Assembly (NCBI GenBank): GCA_019911785.1
Contig: JAIOJM010000338.1
Span: 1-6,407 of the forward strand
Source of the DNA: Sulfuricella sp.
GTDB lineage: Bacteria; Pseudomonadota; Gammaproteobacteria; Burkholderiales; Sulfuricellaceae
Direction: 5' to 3'
Length of the DNA stretch: 6,407 nt
In this document: positions 1-5,018 of the stretch, piece by piece
Layout: every line of letters begins with the position of its first letter
Position numbering within the stretch: the stretch's first letter is position 1
Translations under genes and position numbers: made by a program
The notes under the pieces: model-generated
Told to the model about the DNA's origin: nothing
The model's input: the letters and a program-made list of their open reading frames with translations, nothing else
The model's database searches: none

Positions 1-2
1 TT

Positions 3-320
3 GCCCAGCGCCTGAAACCGGTGGGCCAAGTCGCCATCGGCGAAGCCCAGCCTGACGCTGGCGGCGTGGTGGACGGCAAGAAAGTCTACGAAGGCCTGTG
101 CCAGGCTTGCCACGCCACCGGCGCTGCGGGCGCACCGAAGACCGGAGACAAGGGCGCCTGGGGTTCGCGCATTGCGCAGGGCAAGGACACCCTGTTCAAG
201 CATGCCATCGGCGGCTATACCGGCAAGGCCGGCGTGATGCCTGCCAAAGGCGGCAACCCGGCTCTGTCCGACGCTGAAGTTAAGGCGGCTGTGGAGCACC
301 TGATCGGGATGGCGAAGTAA
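3..320 (+). CDS. Cytochrome c5-family c-type cytochrome, C-terminal part (5' end cut off)
   Basis: The frame is open to the left edge, so the gene starts outside the window; 105 codons and a TAA stop remain. A GTG at 21 is in frame, but the residues before it (AQRLKP leading into VGQV) match the usual cytochrome c5 run before the haem domain, so GTG 21 is not the start. One haem-attachment motif CQACH is encoded at 99-113. The probable axial methionine lies in GVMPAKGG (ATG at 237-239), followed by the C-terminal helix LSDAEVKAAVEHL. These features fit a class I monohaem domain of the c5 type, a periplasmic electron carrier loaded with haem by the Ccm or Ccs system. The signal peptide or membrane anchor would be upstream and is not visible, and a second haem domain upstream cannot be excluded. 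The redox partner cannot be inferred. The gene is convergent with rep. Confidence 0.9.
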   Translation, partial: AQRLKPVGQVAIGEAQPDAGGVVDGKKVYEGLCQACHATGAAGAPKTGDKGAWGSRIAQGKDTLFKHAIGGYTGKAGVMPAKGGNPALSDAEVKAAVEHLIGMAK

Positions 321-364
321 ATTCTTCCATCTCCCCGCGTCGGGGCGAGAGAATAGATAAGGAT
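321..364. other. Short spacer after the cytochrome gene with a weak hairpin
   Basis: This 44-bp AT/GC-mixed spacer contains a small hairpin, CCCCG (333-337) with CGGGG (341-345) around a 3-nt loop. It is flanked by ATTCT (321-325) and AGAAT (350-354), which are also complementary. No T-tract follows, so by itself it is not a convincing terminator. I see nothing else in it. Confidence 0.35.
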
Positions 365-410
365 GTAGGTCGGGTTTTAACCCGACATGTCGGGCTGAAG
401 CCCGACCTAC
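365..410. repeat. REP-like palindrome made of two inverted 23-bp units (GTAGGTCGGG type)
   Basis: The element consists of two 23-bp units in head-to-head inversion, 365-387 and 388-410. The second unit, reverse-complemented, matches the first at 20 of 23 positions. The outer ten bases GTAGGTCGGG / CCCGACCTAC pair perfectly, as does the central CCCGACA/TGTCGGG. Each unit can also fold alone: GTCGGGTT (369-376) with AACCCGAC (379-386), and GTCGGGCT (389-396) with AGCCCGAC (399-406). Two linked small hairpins in an intergenic gap between convergent genes is the layout of REP/BIME-type elements. From memory, GTAGGTCGGG palindromes are scattered in many beta- and gammaproteobacterial genomes and some are mobilised by RAYT (TnpA_REP) enzymes. 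No RAYT gene is in this window. Confidence 0.7.
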
Positions 411-424
411 AACTTCATGATTAG

Positions 425-460
425 AAATAAGGGCGGCTTTTTTAGTCGCCCTTATTTTTT
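425..460. terminator. Hairpin terminator between convergent cytochrome and rep genes
   Basis: AAATAAGGGCG (425-435) pairs perfectly with CGCCCTTATTT (447-457). The stem can be extended inward by a G-T, a C-G and a T-A pair, leaving a 5-nt T-rich loop. Read on the + strand, the stem runs into T455-T460, a proper U-tract for stopping the cytochrome transcript. Read on the - strand, the stem is followed only by a weaker TTATTTCT run, so it may also end rep transcripts, less efficiently. The rep stop codon (452-454) lies inside the 3' arm, so the terminator overlaps coding sequence. Confidence 0.85.
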
Positions 461-2437
461 CAGCATCGCCTTCAACTGCGCCAGCCGCGCCGTACCTTCC
501 GATTTCTGCACTTCCGGTGCGCTTTCCCGTCCGCTGATGCGCAGGTCGTCCTGCGCCAGTTCGGCGATGAAGCGGCTCGGCTCGCACGCCTGCCATTCCC
601 GGCCGCGCTTGCGCTTCGAGCAGTAGCTCAGGGTCAGGCCTCGCTGGGCGCGGGTGATGCCGACGTACATCAGGCGGCGCTCTTCCTCCACCAGTCCGTT
701 GTCGATGCATTCGCGGTGCGGCAGGATGCCGTCCTCCACCCCGACCAGGAACACATGAGGATACTCCAGCCCCTTCGCCGCATGCAGGGTGGACAGGCGC
801 ACCGCATCGAGATCCTGGCTGTCGCGGTTATCCAGGATGTTGATCAGGGCGATGGTCTGGGTCAGCTCGATGATGTTCTTGCCGTCCTCCTCGCCCTTCT
901 TGGAGAGCCAGGCGACGAATTCCCGCACGTTGTTCCATTTGCTTTCCGCCGCGCGCGGCTCTTCGCTGTCGAACAGGTGCGTCTCGTAGCCGATCGCCTT
1001 GAGCAGATCCTCGATGATGGTCGCGGCCGATTCCCGTTCGGCGCGGAATTGCAGGTTGTTGATGAACTGGCAAAACTCCATCAGGGCATGGTACGGCTTG
1101 GTGCCGAGCTGGTTCTCCGCCCCGGCCTCGAAGGCGGCGGCGAACAGGCTCTGGTTGCGCTGCGCGGAGTAGTTGCCGAGCTTTTCCAGGGTTTGCGTGC
1201 CGATGCCTTTTTTCGGCGTGGTGACGGCGCGGATGAAGGCGGGGTCGTCGTCGCTGTTGGCCAGCAGGCGCAAGTAGGCGGTCACATCCTTGATCTCGGC
1301 CTTGTCAAAAAACGAGCTACCGCCGGAGAGTTGGTAAGGGATGCGCTCGTTGCGCAGTTGCTGCTCGAACACCCGCGCCTGATGGTTGCCGCGATACAGG
1401 ATGGCGTAATCGGCGAAGCGGGTACGATGCTCGAACTTGTGCGCCAGCAGCCGCATCACCACGCTTTCCGCCTCGTGCTCCTCGTCCTTGGCGGCCAGCA
1501 CGTTGATCGGGTCGCCCAGGCCGAGGTCGCTCCACAATTTCTTCTCGAACAGCTTGGTGTTGTTGGCGATCAGGCTGTTGGCGACGCGCAGGATGCGGAT
1601 GGTGGAGCGGTAGTTCTGCTCCAGCTTGACCACGTGCAGGCGCTCATAATCCTCGCGCAGGGTATGCAGGTTCTTGATGTCCGCGCCGCGCCAGCCGTAG
1701 ATCGCCTGATCGTCGTCGCCCACTGCGGTGAAAGCGCCTTTTGTGCCGGTCAGCTGACGCAGCAACTGGTACTGGCAGCTATTGGTGTCCTGGTATTCAT
1801 CGATCAGCAGGTAGCGCAGCTTGCTGCGCCATTTTTCCAGGCTTTCCGGAACCATGCTGAACAGTTCCACCGGCAGGCGGATGAGGTCGTCGAAATCCAC
1901 CGCCTGATAGGCGCGCAAAGTGTCCTGATAAGCCAGATAGGTTTTTGCGGCATGGTGTTCGAGGTCGTTTTCGGACTGCTTCAGCGCCAGGTCGGGCGAG
2001 ATCAGCGAGTTTTTCCATAGCGAGATGCGCTGCTGCACCCCCCGGATCTCGCCCTTGTCGGTGGTCTTGATGATGTCGCTGATGATCTGGGCGGCGTCGG
2101 TGGCATCGAATATCGAGAACCGCGGCTTGTAGCCGAGGTGCGCGGCATCCTTGCGCAATATCTGCATCCCCAGCGAATGGAAGGTGGTGACGGTCAGCCC
2201 CCGGCTCGGCTTGCCCTGCAACAGCTTGGCGGCGCGCTCGGACATCTCGCGCGCCGCCTTGTTGGTGAAGGTGATCGCCGCGATGTGGGCGGGCGAATAG
2301 CCGCATTCCTCGATCAGATAGGCGATTTTGTGGGTAATCACGCGGGTCTTGCCGCTACCTGCGCCGGCCAGCACCAGCAGCGGGCCGTCGAGATATTTCA
2401 CCGCTTCGCGCTGCGGGGCGTTGAGATGGGACAACAT
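452..2437 (-). CDS. rep: ATP-dependent DNA helicase Rep (UvrD/Rep superfamily 1)
   Basis: The product is 661 aa from ATG 2437 (E. coli Rep is about 673 aa) and carries all SF1A helicase motifs in order. These are Q-motif region NAPQREAV (6-13), Walker A AGAGSGKT (24-31), Ia ITFTNKAA (55-62), TTFHSLG (84-90), II/Walker B LIDEYQDTN (211-219), III VGDDDQAIYGWRGA (239-252), IV QNYRS (274-278), V TLHAAKGLEYP (550-560) and VI EEERRLMYVGITRA (584-597). The ending PSRFIAELAQDDL is Rep-like rather than UvrD-like. Rep is a 3'-5' translocase that clears proteins and helps replication forks restart. The frame stays open upstream to a TTG at 2515, but those 26 codons are the 7-bp repeat array read as protein and no family member needs them. 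ATG 2437 lines up with the E. coli Rep start. No clear Shine-Dalgarno precedes it (CGCCTTCAAAAAA). It is divergent from apaH. Confidence 0.96.
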   Translation of the reverse strand: MLSHLNAPQREAVKYLDGPLLVLAGAGSGKTRVITHKIAYLIEECGYSPAHIAAITFTNKAAREMSERAAKLLQGKPSRGLTVTTFHSLGMQILRKDAAHLGYKPRFSIFDATDAAQIISDIIKTTDKGEIRGVQQRISLWKNSLISPDLALKQSENDLEHHAAKTYLAYQDTLRAYQAVDFDDLIRLPVELFSMVPESLEKWRSKLRYLLIDEYQDTNSCQYQLLRQLTGTKGAFTAVGDDDQAIYGWRGADIKNLHTLREDYERLHVVKLEQNYRSTIRILRVANSLIANNTKLFEKKLWSDLGLGDPINVLAAKDEEHEAESVVMRLLAHKFEHRTRFADYAILYRGNHQARVFEQQLRNERIPYQLSGGSSFFDKAEIKDVTAYLRLLANSDDDPAFIRAVTTPKKGIGTQTLEKLGNYSAQRNQSLFAAAFEAGAENQLGTKPYHALMEFCQFINNLQFRAERESAATIIEDLLKAIGYETHLFDSEEPRAAESKWNNVREFVAWLSKKGEEDGKNIIELTQTIALINILDNRDSQDLDAVRLSTLHAAKGLEYPHVFLVGVEDGILPHRECIDNGLVEEERRLMYVGITRAQRGLTLSYCSKRKRGREWQACEPSRFIAELAQDDLRISGRESAPEVQKSEGTARLAQLKAMLKK

Positions 2438-2450
2438 TTTTTTGAAGGCG

Positions 2451-2499
2451 GTGAGCAGTGGGCAGTCAGCGGTGAGTAGTGAGCGGTAAGCAGTAGAGC
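2451..2499. repeat. Tandem 7-bp repeat array, left arm (consensus GTGAGCR)
   Basis: Seven consecutive heptamers start at 2451: GTGAGCA, GTGGGCA, GTCAGCG, GTGAGTA, GTGAGCG, GTAAGCA and the degenerate GTAGAGC. The first six differ from GTGAGCR by at most one base. The array begins 13 nt from the rep start codon, on the leader side. Read along the rep mRNA it is a series of YGCTCAC units. It encodes the spurious Rep extension with the tell-tale AYRSLLTADCPLLTA sequence. Confidence 0.85.
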
Positions 2500-2515
2500 G
2501 GCTCACAGGGTTCAA

Positions 2516-2551
2516 ATTTTACCACAGGGCGCGGCCCGCCCACGGTAAAAT
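2516..2551. promoter_or_regulatory. Symmetrical core of the rep/apaH divergent region; two outward-facing -10-like boxes
   Basis: ATTTTACC (2516-2523) and GGTAAAAT (2544-2551) are a perfect 8-bp inverted repeat. Each arm reads TAAAAT in the outward direction, a 5/6 match to the sigma-70 -10 box: 2546-2551 toward apaH, and 2521-2516 on the - strand toward rep. Inside lies a second stem, GGGCG (2527-2531) with CGCCC (2537-2541). No good -35 hexamer is visible at 16-18 bp from either box, because the spacer is GC-rich. The promoter assignment therefore rests on the -10-like boxes, the position between divergent genes and the lack of any alternative. An operator or a simple hairpin are other readings. 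Confidence 0.45.
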
Positions 2552-2585
2552 GCCTACCGTTCACCACTCACCGCTAACCGCTTAC
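2551..2585. repeat. Tandem 7-bp repeat array, right arm (inverted copy, YGCTCAC)
   Basis: Five consecutive heptamers are present: TGCCTAC, CGTTCAC, CACTCAC, CGCTAAC and CGCTTAC. Reverse-complemented and in order, they align without gaps to heptamers 2-6 of the left array (2458-2492), with 28 of 35 identical bases. All seven differences are transitions, and copy-specific variants (GTCAGCG/GTTAGCG, GTGAGTA/GTGAGTG) are kept in the same order. It is therefore an inverted duplication of the left array rather than an independent one. It ends 8 nt before the apaH start codon, where a Shine-Dalgarno would normally be. Confidence 0.8.
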
Positions 2586-2593
2586 CGACAGAT

Positions 2594-3421
2594 ATGGCCA
2601 CATTCGCCATCGGCGACATTCAAGGCTGCTTTCAGGCGCTGCAGCTACTGCTGCAAAAAATCGACTTCGACCCCGCGCGCGACCGGCTGTGGCTGGTGGG
2701 CGACCTGGTCAACCGTGGGCCGGATTCGCTGGCGGTGCTGCGCTGGGCAAGGTCGCTGGGCGACAAGGCAGTGGTCGTGCTCGGCAACCACGATCTGCAC
2801 CTGCTGGCGGTTGCCTACGGCTTCGTCAAACCGCACCGCAAGGATACGATCGCTCAAGTGCTGGCGGCGCCAGACCGTGCCGAACTGTTCGACTGGCTGC
2901 GCCACCAGCGCCTGTTCTATGCCGAGGGCGACTATGCGCTGGTGCATGCCGGCCTGCTGCCGCAATGGTCAGTGAAGAAAGCCGCCGCCCTCGCCCACGA
3001 AGTCGAGCAGGAACTGCGCGGCAAGCATCATCTCGATTTTTTCGAGCACATGTACGGCAACGAGCCCAAAGCCTGGAGCAAGGACCTGCATGGGATGGCA
3101 CGGCTGCGCATGATCACCAACGCGATGACGCGGCTGCGCTTCTGCACCCCGGAAGGGGAAATGGAATTCGACCACAAGGGGCCGCCGGAGATTTTCCCGG
3201 CGGGCCATCTGCCCTGGTATGAAGCCCCCAACCGGAAAAGCGCTGATGCCACCATTATTTTCGGCCACTGGTCGGCGCTGGGGCTGCAGGTGCGCAGCAA
3301 CCTGATGGCGCTGGATACCGGCTGTTTGTGGGGAGGAGACCTTACGGCAGTGCGGTTGGAGGATAGGCAGGTTTATCAGATTTCCTGCCAGGCACTGTCA
3401 AGTTCAACGCATTGGCAATAG
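2594..3421 (+). CDS. apaH: Bis(5'-nucleosyl)-tetraphosphatase, symmetrical (Ap4A hydrolase)
   Basis: The 275-aa product (E. coli ApaH about 280 aa) is a metal-dependent phosphatase of the calcineurin-like fold. It cleaves Ap4A and other dinucleoside polyphosphates symmetrically, giving two ADP from Ap4A in the cytoplasm. Visible motifs are GDIQGC (7-12), GDLVNRGPDS (36-45), GNHDLHLLAV (64-73), LVHAGLLPQW (116-125), MYGNEP (153-158), RLRMITNAMTRLRFC (170-184), FGHWSALG (223-230) and ALDTGCLWGG (239-248), all strongly ApaH-specific. The first motif has Gln where E. coli ApaH has His (GDVHGC); from memory GDxQGC is common in other proteobacterial ApaH, so this is not a defect. ATG 2594 fits the family start MATxxIGD exactly, but only repeat-array DNA precedes it and no Shine-Dalgarno is seen. 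The last 80 bp overlap the convergent olsA gene. The usual ksgA-apaG context is absent here. Confidence 0.96.
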   Translation: MATFAIGDIQGCFQALQLLLQKIDFDPARDRLWLVGDLVNRGPDSLAVLRWARSLGDKAVVVLGNHDLHLLAVAYGFVKPHRKDTIAQVLAAPDRAELFDWLRHQRLFYAEGDYALVHAGLLPQWSVKKAAALAHEVEQELRGKHHLDFFEHMYGNEPKAWSKDLHGMARLRMITNAMTRLRFCTPEGEMEFDHKGPPEIFPAGHLPWYEAPNRKSADATIIFGHWSALGLQVRSNLMALDTGCLWGGDLTAVRLEDRQVYQISCQALSSSTHWQ

Positions 3422-4175
3422 CCTTCTCCGCCAGCGCGGCCAGTTCGCGCCGGCTGCGTCCATGAACCGGCAGCGGCTCCAGGTAGGTGATTTCCGCCTC
3501 CAGCTCCGGCTCATCCAAGATGCGGAACAGGGAGTCGGCGAAGCTCATGTTATCCACATAAGCCGGGGATAAGTTTGCCGTGCCGTCGCGATGCTGGTAG
3601 CGGATCGCCACCGGCCAGAGCCGGGCTCCGCTGTCGATGGCCGACTGCAGCAGGGAGGCATGGAATGGTCGCAGCAAGGTGCCGTTGCTGGTGGTCCCTT
3701 CGGGAAACACCGCCACGCAATCACCCTGCCTGAGGGCGTCGACCACTTCCCGGCCGGCGCGCGCGGTGTCATGGCGCCGCGTTCTCTCGATGAACAGGGT
3801 TCCAATCTTTTCCGCCAGCCAGCCGATCACCGGCCAGGCGCGCACCTCGGCCTTGGCAACAAAACGCACCGGGCAGACCGCACCGAGCAGATAGATATCC
3901 AGCCAGGAAATGTGGTTGGCGACGAACATCACGTCTGCTGCCGAAACATCCGGCACCTCGCCCCTGACGCTGAGCCTGACGTTGAGAATGGCGAGCACGC
4001 CTGCCGACCAGCGGCGGATCAGCTCGGTGCGCCGGGCCCGGCCAACCAGGGGAAGCAGCAGCGCCGCCTTGATCACCCCCACCAGCAGATGAAGAACGAG
4101 CCGGACCAACCGCAAGGTGCGGATCAGAAAGCCGTTGCTCCGATTAGGCGGCTGCCCCCATGAAGTGTCGTGCAT
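3342..4175 (-). CDS. olsA: Lyso-ornithine lipid O-acyltransferase (PlsC-family), OlsA
   Basis: The 277-aa membrane-associated acyltransferase has the PlsC/LPLAT motifs: catalytic NHISWLD (87-93, NHx4D), GTLFIERTRR (125-134), FPEGTTSNG (157-165) and LWPVAIRY (186-193). A hydrophobic segment at about 21-43, followed by basic residues, suggests an N-terminal membrane anchor. Sequence alone supports a 1-acyl-glycerol-3-phosphate-type acyltransferase. The OlsA assignment comes from its position immediately after olsB, where it would transfer a fatty acid from acyl-ACP to the 3-hydroxyl of lyso-ornithine lipid. Some OlsA proteins also acylate lysophosphatidic acid, so a PlsC role is a real alternative. 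The first 32 bp overlap the end of olsB, indicating translational coupling. ATG 4175 is supported by an AAGGTGA site 9 nt upstream. The 3' end overlaps apaH by 80 bp, tail-to-tail. Confidence 0.87.
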   Translation of the reverse strand: MHDTSWGQPPNRSNGFLIRTLRLVRLVLHLLVGVIKAALLLPLVGRARRTELIRRWSAGVLAILNVRLSVRGEVPDVSAADVMFVANHISWLDIYLLGAVCPVRFVAKAEVRAWPVIGWLAEKIGTLFIERTRRHDTARAGREVVDALRQGDCVAVFPEGTTSNGTLLRPFHASLLQSAIDSGARLWPVAIRYQHRDGTANLSPAYVDNMSFADSLFRILDEPELEAEITYLEPLPVHGRSRRELAALAEKAIANALNLTVPGRKSDKPAYPPTALP

Positions 4176-4911
4176 ATCGCCTGTTCACCTTGGACATGGG
4201 CAACAGCACCAGAAAGTCCGCAGTATTGAAATCGGGATCCCAGGCGGGATCGCCGCAAATGTAAGCGCCTGCCTGCAAGTACCCCTTGAGCAGCGGGGGA
4301 AGAGGGGCAGGCATGGAAGACTCGCGATTGAGCTTGTCCAGGGGAAGCGCGCAACGCGGGAAAACGCGCCACTCGACGGGGCTCATGTTATCGACTCTGA
4401 GATTATTATAAAGGCTGGCGGCGGCGTGTCCACCATCGGCCATGCTGACGCTGGCACAGCCCATCAGGTATTCGTAGCCGTGGTCAAGCATGTACTTCGC
4501 CAACCCCGACCAAAGCAGGCTGATGGCTGCGCCGTTGCGGTAATCGGGATGTACGCAGGAACGCCCCACCTCAACCATGCCGGGGGAAAGATGCAGCAGG
4601 CGCGTAAGGTCGAACTCGCTGGCCGAGTAGAGCCCGCCGATTTTCTTGGCCCGGTCCGGCGGGAGAATGCGATAGGTGCCGACCACCTCACCGGTATCGC
4701 CGTCGCGCACCAGGAGATGCTCGCAGAACGGATCGTAAATATCCCGATCCAGCCCGTCTGCGCCGCCCGACAGGCGCGCGCCCATTTCCTCTGCAAACAC
4801 CCGGTAGCGCAGGCGTTGCGCCTGTTTCACCTCGTCCGTCGACTGGGCGTAAGAGACAAAAAGCTTCGTTGGTACCGCGCTGCCCGGCGTTTGTGCCTGC
4901 TGTAAGTGCAT
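4144..4911 (-). CDS. olsB: L-ornithine N-alpha-acyltransferase, OlsB
   Basis: The 255-aa GNAT-fold acyltransferase is of the OlsB/autoinducer-synthase-like family. It transfers a 3-hydroxy fatty acid from acyl-ACP to the alpha-amino group of ornithine, making lyso-ornithine lipid, the first step of this phosphorus-free lipid. Recognisable parts are the N-terminal RLRYRVFAEEMGA (33-45), CEHLLVRD (63-70), VVGTYRIL (76-83), the EVGRSCVHPDYRNG block (114-127), GCASVSM (151-157), PPLLKGYLQAGAYICGDPAW (205-224) and DFNTADFLVLLPM (227-239). The last two blocks are typical of OlsB. ATG 4911 has an ideal AGGAGG 5 nt upstream. It is the first gene of a two-gene unit with olsA. A set of Pho-box-like repeats lies 55-87 nt upstream. 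The enzyme would act at the cytoplasmic face of the inner membrane. Confidence 0.9.
   Translation of the reverse strand: MHLQQAQTPGSAVPTKLFVSYAQSTDEVKQAQRLRYRVFAEEMGARLSGGADGLDRDIYDPFCEHLLVRDGDTGEVVGTYRILPPDRAKKIGGLYSASEFDLTRLLHLSPGMVEVGRSCVHPDYRNGAAISLLWSGLAKYMLDHGYEYLMGCASVSMADGGHAAASLYNNLRVDNMSPVEWRVFPRCALPLDKLNRESSMPAPLPPLLKGYLQAGAYICGDPAWDPDFNTADFLVLLPMSKVNRRYARHFMGAAA
4185..4191 (-). promoter_or_regulatory. Ribosome binding site of olsA inside olsB
   Basis: AAGGTGA on the - strand sits 9 nt before ATG 4175, inside the olsB coding sequence. It supports that ATG over the later in-frame TTG codons (for example codon 21) and explains how olsA is translated despite the 32-bp overlap. Confidence 0.6.
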
Positions 4912-4916
4912 TTGTT

Positions 4917-4922
4917 CCTCCT
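4917..4922 (-). promoter_or_regulatory. Strong Shine-Dalgarno of olsB
   Basis: A perfect AGGAGG lies 5 nt before ATG 4911 on the - strand and fixes the olsB start. It is the only consensus-strength ribosome binding site in the window, in contrast to rep and apaH, which show none. Confidence 0.85.
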
Positions 4923-4965
4923 GTCCGTTGATGGATGGAGGAACAATAAGCGAGGCGTATTACGG

Positions 4966-4998
4966 CAGAATGTCAGCAGAATGACATTTGTATGACAC
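4966..4998 (-). promoter_or_regulatory. Probable Pho box (three 11-bp direct repeats) upstream of olsB
   Basis: On the - strand three consecutive 11-mers read GTGTCATACAA (4998-4988), ATGTCATTCTG (4987-4977) and CTGACATTCTG (4976-4966). PhoB sites are direct 11-bp repeats with a CTGTCAT core, consensus CTGTCATAWAWCTGTCAYM. The first two units match it at 15 of 19 positions. The third unit has one change in the core (CTGACAT). Orientation is correct for driving olsB, and the site ends 55 nt from the olsB ATG. Candidate -10 boxes are weak: TAATAC (4962-4957) and TATTGT (4948-4943), neither at the ideal distance. PhoB control of ornithine lipid synthesis is established in Sinorhizobium meliloti, so site and gene function agree. 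Binding itself is inferred. Confidence 0.65.
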
Positions 4999-5018
4999 AG
5001 CCCTGGCGGGCCTGAAGG

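Noticed and set aside
7..12. Treating the GTG at 21 as the cytochrome start (leaving the first bases non-coding)
   Set aside because: The upstream in-frame residues AQRLKP are part of the conserved c5 lead-in, and a start at 21 would leave a periplasmic cytochrome without a signal peptide.
716..2020. Long + strand open frame (434 codons) antisense to rep
   Set aside because: It lies wholly inside the well-supported rep gene on the opposite strand. Its translation is low-complexity V/L/Q/A-rich with no recognisable motif, as expected of a shadow frame in GC-rich DNA.
2451..2585. CRISPR-like array
   Set aside because: Units are 7 bp, tandem without spacers and in two inverted blocks; there are no cas genes.
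2615..2629. ApaH His-to-Gln change in the first metal motif (GDIQGC) as a sign of an inactive enzyme
   Set aside because: All other metal and substrate motifs are intact, and GDxQGC is, from memory, common among proteobacterial ApaH proteins.
2550..2975. + strand frame starting in the heptamer array and running into apaH in another frame
   Set aside because: Its W/C/R-rich translation is not protein-like and it overlaps ApaH, which has full family motifs.
3591..4163. 190-codon + strand frame antisense to olsA
   Set aside because: Shadow of the PlsC-family gene; no coherent protein features.
4117..4905. 262-codon + strand frame antisense to olsB
   Set aside because: It is the mirror of a confident OlsB gene, with no domain, no ribosome binding site and no upstream signal.
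5000..5018. Terminator after slyB
   Set aside because: Only a bulged 6-bp GC stem (CAGCCC with GGGCCTG on the + strand) without a T-tract; too weak to call.
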